Source: Desmodus rotundus (lineage: Eukaryota; Chordata; Mammalia; Chiroptera; Phyllostomidae). From it: a DNA stretch of 64,000 nt. Location of the stretch: positions 20,847 through 84,846 of the forward strand of contig NW_026527297.1 of NCBI RefSeq assembly GCF_022682495.2. Reading direction: 5' to 3'. Of this stretch, positions 21,969 through 34,775 are shown piece by piece. Every line of letters starts with the position of its first letter. The first letter of the stretch is position 1. Below the pieces are notes generated by a model that worked only from the letters and a program-made list of their open reading frames with translations, was not told where the DNA came from and did no database searches. Position numbers and translations under genes: made by a program.

Positions 21969-23558
21969 GCAGTTTTACAGGGTCCCTGCGCACCTGTTCG
22001 GGGAAACAGCAGCCCTGCCTGCCACTCAGAGGACCGCACGATTTCCCACAGGCCACACTGCCTAGCAGTACCTTCAGCCCCGCACAGACAGTGTGCTAAG
22101 GACAGACTTGGGTACCGGGGGCATGGGCGGGGGATTTCCCATGGAACTCTCTAAGGGCCCGGTGCCCTGTGTGGCCCGGGGAGTGCCCATGCCGTTCCTT
22201 GACCCCGCAGGACACTTGCATCCAGCAATAAGCAGCCCTCTGCCTCCACGGGGCTCAAACACCTGGGCCCGGTGTGCGGGCACCTGGCATACGTGGAGGC
22301 AAACCCGCAGACCCCTCTGGCGCGAACCCACCACTGCGAAGATCCCCCTTTTCTTCCATCCGTAAAGGGGTCACGCTTGAGGAGTGGAGGAACATGGGGA
22401 GGCCCCCAGGAGATGGCTTTTCTCCGAGCCGCGGCTGGCTCGTTTCGGGCCTATACGTGGGCCGCGCATGCGCACTCAGGCTCCCAAGCACACACCTCCC
22501 TCCGCTCAACTGACCCACCCTTTAGAGGTCACAGCAGTTCCACAGGGTCCCTGGGCACCTGTCCGTGGACACAGGAGCCCTCCCTGCCACCTAGAGGACC
22601 ACGCGATTTCCCCTGGGGAACACTGCCCAGAAGCACTCCCAGCCTCGCACAGACACTGTACGCAGGATAGACTTGTGGACCAGGGGCCTGGGCGGGGAAT
22701 TTTCCAGGGAACTCTCTAAAGGCCAGGTGCCCTCTGTCGCCCTGGGAGTGCCCATGCCTTCCCTTAACCCTGCAGGACACTATCATCCAGCAATAAGCAG
22801 CCCTCTGCCTCCACGGGGCTCAAACACCTGGGCCCATTGTGCGAGCACCTGGCGTTCGCGCAGGCAAACCCGCAGACCCCTCTGGCCCGAACCCACCACT
22901 GCGAAGATCCCCCTTTTCTTCCATCCTTAAAGGGGTCCTCCGTGAGGAGTGGAGGAACATGGGGAGGACCCCAGGAGATGGCTTTTCTCCGAGCCGCGGC
23001 TGGCTCATTTCGGGCCTATAAGTGGGCCGCGAGTGCGCACTCAGGCTCCCCACCACAAGCCTCCCTCGGGTCACGGGACCCACCCTTGACGTGTCTCCTG
23101 AACCACCGTTGAGGGGTCACGTCACCCACCCCTGAGGGGTCACGTGACCCACCCCTGAGGGGTCTTGTGTCCCACCCCACAGGGGTCACGTGACCCACCC
23201 CTGAGGGGTCTCGTGACCCACCCCTGAGGGGTCACATGACCCACCCCTGAGGGGTCTCGTGACCCACCCCTGAGGGGTCACGTGACCCACCCCTGAGGGG
23301 TCTTGTGACCCACCCCTGAGGGGTCTCGTTACCCACCCCACAGGGGTCACGTGACCCACCCCTGAGGGGTCTCGTTACCCACCCCACAGGGGTCACGTGA
23401 CCCACCCCTGAGGGGTCACGTGACCCACCCCTGAGGGGTCTCGTGACCTACCCTTTTGGGGTCACGTGACCCACCCTTGAGGGGTCTCGTGACCTACCCT
23501 TTTGGGGTCACGTGACCCACCCTTGAGGGGTCTCGTGACCCACCCTTGAGGGGTCACA
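21969..23558 (+). repeat. Unit 16, E/B hybrid, double core (1,590 bp)
   Basis: Core 1 21969-22533 is class E (CCCTGCCTGCC) with CCGCGCATGCGC; core 2 22534-23112 is class B (GTTCGCGCAGG, CCATCCTTAAAGG). Tract 23113-23558 (about 19 repeats). TATAAG at 23017, with the NRF1-like site mutated to GCGAGTGCGC. This unit ends the third higher-order copy. Confidence 0.92.
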
Positions 23559-25009
23559 GCAGTTTTACAGGGTCCCTGCGCACCTGTTCGGGGAAACAGC
23601 AGCCCTCCCTGCCACTCAGAGGACCGCACGATTTCCCACAGGCCACACTGCCTAGCAGTACCTTCAGCCCCGCACAGACAGTGTGCTAAGGACAGACTTG
23701 GGTACCGGGGGCATGGGCGGGGGATTTCCCATGGAACTCTCTAAGGGCCCGGTGCCCTGTGTGGCCCGGGGAGTGCCCATGCCGTTCCTTGACCCCGCAG
23801 GACACTTGCATCCAGCAATAAGCAGCCCTCTGCCTCCACGGGGCTCAAACACCTGGGCCCGGTGTGCGGGCACCTGGCATACGTGGAGGCAAACCCGCAG
23901 ACCCCTCTGGCGCGAACCCACCACTGCGAAGATCCCCCTTTTCTTCCATCCGTAAAGGGGTCACGCTTGAGGAGTGGAGGAACATGGGGAGGCCCCCAGG
24001 AGATGGCTTTTCTCCGAGCCGCGGCTGGCTCGTTTCGGGCCTATACGTGGGCTGCGCATGCGCACTCAGGCTCCCAAGCACACACCTCCCTCCGCTCAAC
24101 TGACCCACCCTTTAGAGGTCACAGCAGTTCCACAGGGTCCCTGGGCACCTGTCCGTGGACACAGGAGCCCTCCCTGCCACCTAGAGGACCACGCGATTTC
24201 CCCTGGGGAACACTGCCCAGAAGCACTCCCAGCCTCGCACAGACACTGTACGCAGGATAGACTTGTGGACCAGGGGCCTGGGCGGGGAATTTTCCAGGGA
24301 ACTCTCTAAAGGCCAGGTGCCCTCTGTCGCCCTGGGAGTGCCCACGCCTTCCCTTAACCCTGCAGGACACTATCATCCAGCAATAAGCAGCCCTCTGCCT
24401 CCACGGGGCTCAAACACCTGGGCCCATTGTGCGAGCACCTGGCGTACGTGCAGGCAAATCCGCAGACCCCTCTGGCCCGAACCCACCACTGCGAAGATCC
24501 CCCTTTTCTTCCATCCGTAAAGGGGTCCTCCTTGAGGAGTGGAGGAACATGGGGAGGCCCCCAGGAGATGGATTTTCTCCGAGCCGCGGCTGGCTCATTT
24601 CGGGCCTATAAGTGGGCCGCGCGTGCGCACTCAGGCTCCCCACCACAAGCCTCCCTAGGGTCACGGGACCCACCCTTGACGTGTCTCCGGAACCACCCTT
24701 GAGGGGTCACGTCTCCCACCCCTGAGGGGTCACGTGACCCACCCCTGAGGGGTCTTGTGACCCACAACTGAGGGGTCACGTGACCCACACCTGAGGGGTC
24801 ACGTGACCCACCCCTGAGGGGTCACGTGACCCACCCCTGAGGGGTCACGTGACCCACCCCTGAGGTGTCTCGTGACCCACCCCTGAGGGGTCATGTGACC
24901 CACCCCTGAGGGGTCACGTGACCCACCCTTGAGGGGTCTCGTGACCTACCCTTTCGGGTCACGTGACCCACCCTTGAGGGGTCTCGTGACCCACCCTTGA
25001 GGGGTCACT
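23559..25009 (+). repeat. Unit 17, class D-like, double core (1,451 bp)
   Basis: Core 1 23559-24123, core 2 24124-24702, tract 24703-25009 (about 13 repeats); TATAAG at 24607. Private variants: GCAAATCCGCAG near 24455, CCCTAGGGTCACGG near 24655 and CACAACTGAGG near 24763. Confidence 0.93.
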
Positions 25010-26529
25010 GCAGTTTTACAGGGTCCCTGCGCACCTGTTCGGGGAAACAGCAGCCCTGCCTGCCACTCAGAGGACCGCACGATTTCCCACAGGCCACACT
25101 GCCTAGCAGTACCTTCAGCCCCGCACAGACAGTGTGCTAAGGACAGACTTGGGTACCGGGGGCATGGGCGGGGGATTTCCCATGGAACTCTCTAAGGGCC
25201 CGGTGCCCTGTGTGGCCCGGGGAGTGCCCATGCCGTTCCTTGACCCCGCAGGACACTTGCATCCAGCAATAAGCAGCCCTCTGCCTCCACGGGGCTCAAA
25301 CACCTGGGCCCGGTGTGCGGGCACCTGGCATACGTGGAGGCAAACCCGCAGACCCCTCTGGCGCGAACCCACCACTGCGAAGATCCCCCTTTTCTTCCAT
25401 CCGTAAAGGGGTCACGCTTGAGGAGTGGAGGAACATGGGGAGGCCCCCAGGAGATGGCTTTTCTCCGAGCCGCGGCTGGCTCGTTTCGGGCCTATACGTG
25501 GGCTGCGCATGCGCACTCAGGCTCCCAAGCACACACCTCCCTCCGCTCAACTGACCCACCCTTTAGAGGTCACAGCAGTTCCACAGGGTCCCTGGGCACC
25601 TGTCCGTGGACACAGGAGCCCTCCCTGCCACCTAGAGGACCACGCGATTTCCCCTGGGGAACACTGCCCAGAAGCACTCCCAGCCTCGCACAGACACTGT
25701 ACGCAGGATAGACTTGTGGACCAGGGGCCTGGGCGGGGAATTTTCCAGGGAACTCTCTAAAGGCCAGGTGCCCTCTGTCGCCCTGGGAGTGCCCACGCCT
25801 TCCCTTAACCCTGCAGGACACTATCATCCAGCAATAAGCAGCCCTCTGCCTCCACGGGGCTCAAACACCTGGGCCCATTGTGCGAGCACCTGGCGTACGT
25901 GCAGGCAAACCCGCAGACCCCTCTGGCCCGAACCCACCACTGCGAAGATCCCCCTTTTCTTCCATCCGTAAAGGGGTCCTCCTTGAGGAGTGGAGGAACA
26001 TGGGGAGGCCCCCAGGAGATGGATTTTCTCCGAGCCGCGGCTGGCTCATTTCGGGCCTATAAGTGGGCCGCGCGTGCGCACTCAGGCTCCCCACCACAAG
26101 CCTCCCTCGGGTCACGGGACCCACCCTTGACGTGTCTCCTGAACCACCGTTGAGGGGTCACGTCACCCACCCCTGAGGGGTCACGTGACCCACCCCTGAG
26201 GGGTCTTGTGACCCACCCATGAGGGGTCACGTGACCCACCCCTGAGGGGTCTCGTGACCCACCCCTGAGGGGTCACGTGACCCACCCCTGAGGGGTCACG
26301 TGACCCACCCCTGAGGGGTCTCGTGACCCACCCCTGAGGGGTCACGTGACCCACCCCTGAGGGGTCACGTGATCCACCCCTGAGGGGTCTCGTGACCCAC
26401 CCCTGAGGGGTCACGTGACCCACCCCTGAGGGGTCACGTGACCCACCCTTGAGGGGTCTCGTGACCTACCCTTTTGGGGTCACGTGACCACCCTTGAGGG
26501 GTCTCGTGACCCCCCCTTGAGGGGTCACT
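25010..26529 (+). repeat. Unit 18, class E, double core (1,520 bp)
   Basis: Core 1 25010-25574, core 2 25575-26153, tract 26154-26529 (about 16 repeats); TATAAG at 26058. The tract has a GTGATCCACC variant near 26369, shared with the next tract. Confidence 0.93.
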
Positions 26530-28049
26530 GCAGTTTTACAGGGTCCCTGCGCACCTGTTCGGGGAAACAGCAGCCCTCCCTGCCACTCAGAGGACCGCAC
26601 GATTTCCCACAGGCCACACTGCCTAGCAGTACCTTCAGACCCGCACAGACAGTGTGCTAAGGACCGACTTGGGTACCGGGGGCATGGGCGGGGGATTTCC
26701 CATGGAACTCTCTAAGGGCCCGGTGCCCTGTGTGGCCCGGGGAGTGCCCATGCCGTTCCTTCACCCCGCAGGACACTTGCATCCAGCAATAAGCAGCCCT
26801 CTGCCTCCACGGGGCTCAAACACCTGGGCCCGGTGTGCGGGCACCTGGCATACGTGGAGGCAAACCCGCAGACCCCTCTGGCGCGAACCCACCACTGCGA
26901 AGATCCCCCTTTTCTTCCATCCGTTAAGGGGTCACGCTTGAGGAGTGGAGGAACATGGGGAGGCCCCCAGGAGATGGCTTTTCTCCGAGCCGCGGCTGGC
27001 TCGTTTCGGGCCTATACGTGGGCTGCGCATGCGCACTCAGGCTCCCAAGCACACACCTCCCTCCGCTCAACTGACCCACCCTTTAGAGGTCACAGCAGTT
27101 CCACAGGGTCCCTGGGCACCTGTCCGTGGACACAGGAGCCCTCCCTGCCACCTAGAGGACCACGCGATTTCCCCTGGGGAACACTGCCCAGAAGCACTCC
27201 CAGCCTCGCACAGACACTGTACGCAGGATAGACTTGTGGACCAGGGGCCTGGGCGGGGAATTTTCCAGGGAACTCTCTAAAGGCCAGGTGCCCTCTGTCG
27301 CCCTGGGAGTGCCCACGCCTTCCCTTAACCCTGCAGGACACTATCATCCAGCAATAAGCAGCCCTCTGCCTCCACGGGGCTCAAACACCTGGGCCCATTG
27401 TGCGAGCACCTGGCGTACGTGCAGGCAAACCCGCAGACCCCTCTGGCCCGAACCCACCACTGCGAAGATCCCCCTTTTCTTCCATCCGTAAAGGGGTCCT
27501 CCTTGAGGAGTGGAGGAACATGGGGAGGCCCCCAGGAGATGGATTTTCTCCGAGCCGCGGCTGGCTCATTTCGGGCCTATAAGTGGGCCGCGCGTGCGCA
27601 CTCAGGCTCCCCACCACAAGCCTCCCTCGGGTCACGGGACCCACCCTTGACGTGTCTCCTGAACCACCGTTGAGGGGTCACGTCACCCACCCCTGAGGGG
27701 TCACGTGACCCACCCCTGAGGGGTCTTGTGACCCACCCATGAGGGGTCACGTGACCCACCCCTGAGGGGTCTCGTGACCCACCCCTGAGGGGTCACGTGA
27801 CCCACCCCTGAGGGGTCACGTGACCCACCCCTGAGGGGTCTCGTGACCCACCCCTGAGGGGTCACGTGACCCACCCCTGAGGGGTCACGTGATCCACCCC
27901 TGAGGGGTCTCGTGACCCACCCCTGAGGGGTCACGTGACCCACCCCTGAGGGGTCACGTGACCCACCCTTGAGGGGTCTCGTGACCTACCCTTTTGGGGT
28001 CACGTGACCACCCTTGAGGGGTCTCGTGACCCCCCCTTGAGGGGTCACT
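26530..28049 (+). repeat. Unit 19, A/E hybrid, double core (1,520 bp)
   Basis: Core 1 26530-27094 is class A, with CTTCAGACCCGC; core 2 27095-27673 and tract 27674-28049 are class E. TATAAG at 27578. GTGATCCACC recurs near 27889, exactly 1,520 bp after unit 18, which shows a recent one-unit tandem duplication. Confidence 0.93.
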
Positions 28050-29685
28050 GCAGTTTTACAGGGTCCCTGCGCACCTGTTCGGGGAAACAGCAGCCCTCCC
28101 TGCCACTCAGAGGACCGCACGATTTCCCACAGGCCACACTGCCTAGCAGTACCTTCAGACCCGCACAGACAGTGTGCTAAGGACCGACTTGGGTACCGGG
28201 GGCATGGGCGGGGGATTTCCCATGGAACTCTCTAAGGGCCCGGTGCCCTGTGTGGCCCGGGGAGTGCCCATGCCGTTCCTTCACCCCGCAGGACACTTGC
28301 ATCCAGCAATAAGCAGCCCTCTGCCTCCACGGGGCTCAAACACCTGGGCCCGGTGTGCGGGCACCTGGCATACGTGGAGGCAAACCCGCAGACCCCTCTG
28401 GCGCGAACCCACCACTGCGAAGATCCCCCTTTTCTTCCATCCGTTAAGGGGTCACGCTTGAGGAGTGGAGGAACATGGGGAGGCCCCCAGGAGATGGCTT
28501 TTCTCCGAGCCGCGGCTGGCTCGTTTCGGGCCTATACGTGGGCTGCGCATGCGCACTCAGGATCCCAAGCACACACCTCCCTCCGCTCAACTGACCCACC
28601 CTTTAGAGGTCACAGCAGTTCCACAGGGTCCCTGGGCACCTGTCCGTGGACACAGGAGCCCTCCCTGCCACCTAGAGGACCACGGGATTTCCCCTGGGGA
28701 ACACTGCCCAGAAGCACTCCCAGCCTCGCACAGACACTGTACGCAGGATAGACTTGTGGACCAGGGGCCTGGGCGGGGAATTTTCCAGGGAACTCTCTAA
28801 AGGCCAGGTGCCCTCTGTCGCCCTGGGAGTGCCCATGCCTTCCCTTAACCCTGCAGGACACTATCATCCAGCAATAAGCAGCCCTCTGCCTCCACGGGGC
28901 TCAAACACCTGGGCCCATTGTGCGAGCACCTGGCGTTCGCGCAGGCAAACCCGCAGACCCCTCTGGCCCGAACCCACCACTGCGAAGATCCCCCTTTTCT
29001 TCCATCCTTAAAGGGGTCCTCCGTGAGGAGTGGAGGAACATGGGGAGGACCCCAGGAGATGGCTTTTCTCCGAGCCGCGGCTGGCTCATTTCGGGCCTAT
29101 AAGTGGGCCGCGAGTGCGCACTCAGGCTCCCCACCACAAGCCTCCCTCGGGTCACGGGACCCACCCTTGACGTGTCTCCTGAACCACCGTTGAGGGGTCA
29201 CGTCACCCACCCCTGAGGGGTCACGTGACCCACCCCTGAGGGGTCTTGTGTCCCACCCCACAGGGGTCACGTGACCCACCCCTGAGGGGTCTCGTGAAAC
29301 ACCCCTGAGGGGTCACATGACCCACCCCTGAGGGGTCTCGTGAACCACGCCTGAGGGGTCACGTGACCCACCCCTGAGGGGTCTCGTGACCCACCCCTGA
29401 GGGGTCACGTGACCCACCCCTGAGGGGTCTTGTGACCCACCCCTGAGGGGTCTCGTTACCCACCCCACAGGGGTCACGTGACCCACCCCTGAGGGGTCTC
29501 GTTACCCACCCCACAGGGGTCACGTGACCCACCCCTGAGGGGTCACGTGACCCACCCCTGAGGGGTCTCGTGACCTACCCTTTTGGGGTCACGTGACCCA
29601 CCCTTGAGGGGTCTCGTGACCTACCCTTTTGGGGTCACGTGACCCACCCTTGAGGGGTCTCGTGACCCACCCTTGAGGGGTCACA
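28050..29685 (+). repeat. Unit 20, A/B hybrid, double core (1,636 bp)
   Basis: Core 1 28050-28614 repeats unit 19, including CTTCAGACCCGC, with a private CAGGATCCC near 28558. Core 2 28615-29193 is class B. Tract 29194-29685 (about 21 repeats) includes GTGAAACACC and CCACGCCTGAGG. TATAAG at 29098; the NRF1-like site is mutated to GCGAGTGCGC. Confidence 0.92.
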
Positions 29686-31136
29686 GCAGTTTTACAGGGT
29701 CCCTGCGCACCTGTTCGGGGAAACAGCAGCCCTCCCTGCCACTCAGAGGACCGCACGATTTCCCACAGGCCACACTGCCTAGCAGTACCTTCAGCCCCGC
29801 ACAGACAGTGTGCTAAGGACAGACTTGGGTACCGGGGGCATGGGCGGGGGATTTCCCATGGAACTCTCTAAGGGCCCGGTGCCCTGTGTGGCCCGGGGAG
29901 TGCCCATGCCGTTCCTTCACCCCGCAGGACACTTGCATCCAGCAATAAGCAGCCCTCTGCCTCCACGGGGCTCAAACACCTGGGCCCGGTGTGCGGGCAC
30001 CTGGCATACGTGGAGGCAAACCCGCAGACCCCTCTGGCGCGAACCCACCACTGCGAAGATCCCCCTTTTCTTCCATCCGTAAAGGGGTCACGCTTGAGGA
30101 GTGGAGGAACATGGGGAGGCCCCCAGGAGATGGCTTTTCTCCGAGCCGCGGCTGGCTCGTTTCGGGCCTATACGTGGGCTGCGCATGCGCACTCAGGCTC
30201 CCAAGCACACACCTCCCTCCGCTCAACTGACCCACCCTTTAGAGGTCACAGCAGTTCCACAGGGTCCCTGGGCACCTGTCCGTGGACACAGGAGCCCTCC
30301 CTGCCACCTAGAGGACCACGCGATTTCCCCTGGGGAACACTGCCCAGAAGCACTCCCAGCCTCGCACAGACACTGTACGCAGGATAGACTTGTGGACCAG
30401 GGGCCTGGGCGGGGAATTTTCCAGGGAACTCTCTAAAGGCCAGGTGCCCTCTGTCGCCCTGGGAGTGCCCACGCCTTCCCTTAACCCTGCAGGACACTAT
30501 CATCCAGCAATAAGCAGCCCTCTGCCTCCACGGGGCTCAAACACCTGGGCCCATTGTGCGAGCACCTGGCGTACGTGCAGGCAAACCCGCAGACCCCTCT
30601 GGCCCGAACCCACCACTGCGAAGATCCCCCTTTTCTTCCATCCGTAAAGGGGTCCTCCTTGAGGAGTGGAGGAACATGGGGAGGCCCCCAGGAGATGGAT
30701 TTTCTCCGAGCCGCGGCTGGCTCATTTCGGGCCTATAAGTGGGCCGCGCGTGCGCACTCAGGCTCCCCACCACAAGCCTCCCTAGGGTCACGGGACCCAC
30801 CCTTGACGTGTCTCCGGAACCACCCTTGAGGGGTCACGTCTCCCACCCCTGAGGGGTCACGTGACCCACCCCTGAGGGGTCTTGTGACCCACACCTGAGG
30901 GGTCACGTGACCCACACCTGAGGGGTCACGTGACCCACCCCTGAGGGGTCACGTGACCCACCCCTGAGGGGTCACGTGACCCACCCCTGAGGTGTCTCGT
31001 GACCCACCCCTGAGGGGTCATGTGACCCACCCCTGAGGGGTCACGTGACCCACCCTTGAGGGGTCTCGTGACCTACCCTTTCGGGTCACGTGACCCACCC
31101 TTGAGGGGTCTCGTGACCCACCCTTGAGGGGTCACT
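29686..31136 (+). repeat. Unit 21, class D, double core (1,451 bp)
   Basis: Core 1 29686-30250, core 2 30251-30829, tract 30830-31136 (about 13 repeats); TATAAG at 30734. Shares CCCTAGGGTCACGG with units 17, 25 and 30. Confidence 0.93.
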
Positions 31137-32656
31137 GCAGTTTTACAGGGTCCCTGCGCACCTGTTCGGGGAAACAGCAGCCCTGCCTGCCACTCAGAGG
31201 ACCGCACGATTTCCCACAGGCCACACTGCCTAGCAGTACCTTCAGCCCCGCACAGACAGTGTGCTAAGGACAGACTTGGGTACCGGGGGCATGGGCGGGG
31301 GATTTCCCATGGAACTCTCTAAGGGCCCGGTGCCCTGTGTGGCCCGGGGAGTGCCCATGCCGTTCCTTGACCCCGCAGGACACTTGCATCCAGCAATAAG
31401 CAGCCCTCTGCCTCCACGGGGCTCAAACACCTGGGCCCGGTGTGCGGGCACCTGGCATACGTGGAGGCAAACCCGCAGACCCCTCTGGCGCGAACCCACC
31501 ACTGCGAAGATCCCCCTTTTCTTCCATCCGTAAAGGGGTCACGCTTGAGGAGTGGAGGAACATGGGGAGGCCCCCAGGAGATGGCTTTTCTCCGAGCCGC
31601 GGCTGGCTCGTTTCGGGCCTATACGTGGGCTGCGCATGCGCACTCAGGCTCCCAAGCACACACCTCCCTCCGCTCAACTGACCCACCCTTTAGAGGTCAC
31701 AGCAGTTCCACAGGGTCCCTGGGCACCTGTCCGTGGACACAGGAGCCCTCCCTGCCACCTAGAGGACCACGCGATTTCCCCTGGGGAACACTGCCCAGAA
31801 GCACTCCCAGCCTCGCACAGACACTGTACGCAGGATAGACTTGTGGACCAGGGGCCTGGGCGGGGAATTTTCCAGGGAACTCTCTAAAGGCCAGGTGCCC
31901 TCTGTCGCCCTGGGAGTGCCCACGCCTTCCCTTAACCCTGCAGGACACTATCATCCAGCAATAAGCAGCCCTCTGCCTCCACGGGGCTCAAACACCTGGG
32001 CCCATTGTGCGAGCACCTGGCGTACGTGCAGGCAAACCCGCAGACCCCTCTGGCCCGAACCCACCACTGCGAAGATCCCCCTTTTCTTCCATCCGTAAAG
32101 GGGTCCTCCTTGAGGAGTGGAGGAACATGGGGAGGCCCCCAGGAGATGGATTTTCTCCGAGCCGCGGCTGGCTCATTTCGGGCCTATAAGTGGGCCGCGC
32201 GTGCGCACTCAGGCTCCCCACCACAAGCCTCCCTCGGGTCACGGGACCCACCCTTGACGTGTCTCCTGAACCACCGTTGAGGGGTCACGTCACCCACCCC
32301 TGAGGGGTCACGTGACCCACCCCTGAGGGGTCTTGTGACCCACCCATGAGGGGTCACGTGACCCACCCCTGAGGGGTCTCGTGACCCACCCCTGAGGGGT
32401 CACGTGACCCACCCCTGAGGGGTCACGTGACCCACCCCTGAGGGGTCTCGTGACCCACCCCTGAGGGGTCACGTGACCCACCCCTGAGGGGTCACGTGAC
32501 CCACCCCTGAGGGGTCTCGTGACCCACCCCTGAGGGGTCACGTGACCCACCCCTGAGGGGTCACGTGACCCACCCTTGAGGGGTCTCGTGACCTACCCTT
32601 TTGGGGTCACGTGACCACCCTTGAGGGGTCTCGTGACCCCCCCTTGAGGGGTCACT
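31137..32656 (+). repeat. Unit 22, class E, double core (1,520 bp)
   Basis: Core 1 31137-31701, core 2 31702-32280, tract 32281-32656 (about 16 repeats); TATAAG at 32185. Same composition as unit 10. Confidence 0.93.
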
Positions 32657-33727
32657 GCAGTTTTACAGGGTCCCTGCGCACCTGTTCGGGGAAACAGCAG
32701 CCCTCCCTGCCACTCAGAGGACCGCACGATTTCCCACAGGCCACACTGCCTAGCAGTACCTTCAGCCCCGCACAGACAGTGTGCTAAGGACCGACTTGGG
32801 TACCGGGGGCATGGGCGGGGGATTTCCCATGGAACTCTCTAAGGGCCCGGTGCCCTGTGTGGCCCGGGGAGTGCCCATGCCGTTCCTTCACCCCGCAGGA
32901 CACTTGCATCCAGCAATAAGCAGCCCTCTGCCTCCACGGGGCTCAAACACCTGGGCCCGGTGTGCGGGCACCTGGCGTACGTGGAGGCAAACCCGCAGAC
33001 CCCTCTGGCGCGAACCCACCACTGCGAAGATCCCCCTTTTCTTCCATCCTTAAAGGGGTCCTCCGTGAGGAGTGGAGGAACATGGGGAGGACCCCAGGAG
33101 ATGGCTTTTCTCCGAGCCGCGGCTGGCTCATTTCGGGCCTATAAGTGGGCCGCGAGTGCGCACTCAGGCTCCCCACCACAAGCCTCCCTCGGGTCACGGG
33201 ACCCACCCTTGACGTGTCTCCTGAACCACCGTTGAGGGGTCACGTCACCCACCCCTGAGGGGTCACGTGACCCACCCCTGAGGGGTCTTGTGTCCCACCC
33301 CACAGGGGTCACGTGACCCACCCCTGAGGGGTCACGTGACCCACCCCTGAGGGGTCACATGACCCACCCCTGAGGGGTCTCGTGAACCACCCCTGAGGGG
33401 TCACGTGACCCACCCCTGAGGGGTCTCGTGACCCACCCCTGAGGGGTCACGTGACCCACCCCTGAGGGGTCTTGTGACCCACCCCTGAGGGGTCTCGTTA
33501 CCCACCCCACAGGGGTCACGTGACCCACCCCTGAGGGGTCTCGTTACCCACCCCACAGGGGTCACGTGACCCACCCCTGAGGGGTCACGTGACCCACCCC
33601 TGAGGGGTCTCGTGACCTACCCTTTTGGGGTCACGTGACCCACCCTTGAGGGGTCTCGTGACCTACCCTTTTGGGGTCACGTGACCCACCCTTGAGGGGT
33701 CTCGTGACCCACCCTTGAGGGGTCACA
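32657..33727 (+). repeat. Unit 23, single recombinant core, late switch (1,071 bp)
   Basis: Core 32657-33235, tract 33236-33727 (about 21 repeats). Core 1 sequence (AAGGACCGAC, GTGGAGGC, CTGGCGCG) runs to the shared CCCTTTTCTTCCATCC, then class B core 2 follows (TTAAAGGGGTCCTCCGTGAGG, split here by the switch region near 33047). The switch is later than in class C. TATAAG at 33140; the NRF1-like site is mutated. Confidence 0.9.
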
Positions 33728-34775
33728 GCAGTTTTACAGGGTCCCTGCGCACCTGTTCGGGGAAACAGCAGCCCTCCCTGCCACTCAGAGGACCGCACGA
33801 TTTCCCACAGGCCACACTGCCTAGCAGTACCTTCAGCCCCGCACAGACAGTGTGCTAAGGACCGACTTGGGTACCGGGGGCATGGGCGGGGGATTTCCCA
33901 TGGAACTCTCTAAGGGCCCGGTGCCCTGTGTGGCCCGGGGAGTGCCCATGCCGTTCCTTCACCCCGCAGGACACTTGCATCCAGCAATAAGCAGCCCTCT
34001 GCCTCCACGGGGCTCAAACACCTGGGCCCGGTGTGCGGGCACCTGGCGTACGTGGAGGCAAACCCGCAGACCCCTCTGGCGCGAACCCACCACTGCGAAG
34101 ATCCCCCTTTTCTTCCATCCTTAAAGGGGTCCTCCGTGAGGAGTGGAGGAACATGGGGAGGACCCCAGGAGATGGCTTTTCTCCGAGCCGCGGCTGGCTC
34201 ATTTCGGGCCTATAAGTGGGCCGCGAGTGCGCACTCAGGCTCCCCACCACAAGCCTCCCTCGGGTCACGGGACCCACCCTTGACGTGTCTCCTGAACCAC
34301 CGTTGAGGGGTCACGTCACCCACCCCTGAGGGGTCACGTGACCCACCCCTGAGGGGTCTTGTGACCCACCCATGAGGGGTCACGTGACCCACCCCTGAGG
34401 GGTCTCGTGACCCACCCCTGAGGGGTCACGTGACCTACCCCTGAGGGGTCACGTGACCCACCCCTGAGGGGTCTCGTGACCCACCCCTGAGGGGTCACGT
34501 GACCCACCCCTGAGGGGTCTTGTGACCCACCCCTGAGGGGTCTCGTTACCCACCCCACAGGGGTCACGTGACCCACCCCTGAGGGGTCTCGTTACCCACC
34601 CCACAGGGGTCACGTGACCCACCCCTGAGGGGTCACGTGACCCACCCCTGAGGGGTCTCGTGACCTACCCTTTTGGGGTCACGTGACCCACCCTTGAGGG
34701 GTCTCGTGACCTACCCTTTTGGGGTCACGTGACCCACCCTTGAGGGGTCTCGTGACCCACCCTTGAGGGGTCACA
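33728..34775 (+). repeat. Unit 24, single recombinant core, late switch (1,048 bp)
   Basis: Core 33728-34306, tract 34307-34775 (about 20 repeats). The core is a copy of unit 23 with the same late switch. The tract begins like class E (CCCATGAGG) and ends like class B (two CCCTTTTGGGG, then TCACAGCAG), a minisatellite-level recombinant. TATAAG at 34211; NRF1-like site mutated. Confidence 0.9.

Larger units (their letters stand above)
15915..22450 (+). repeat. Higher-order repeat, partial copy 3 (A-B-C-D and start of E)
   Basis: Unit starts sit 8,717 to 8,719 bp after those of copy 2, that is one higher-order period plus one 1,520-bp unit, with two single-base insertions (a C near 17583 and a C near 20320). 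It lacks some copy 1/2 variants (CCCGGTGCC, not CCCGATGCC, in the C unit) and adds others (CCATCCCCGAGG near 18991). Correspondence ends inside the unit at 21969, whose core 2 is B-type. The end coordinate is approximate. Confidence 0.85.
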
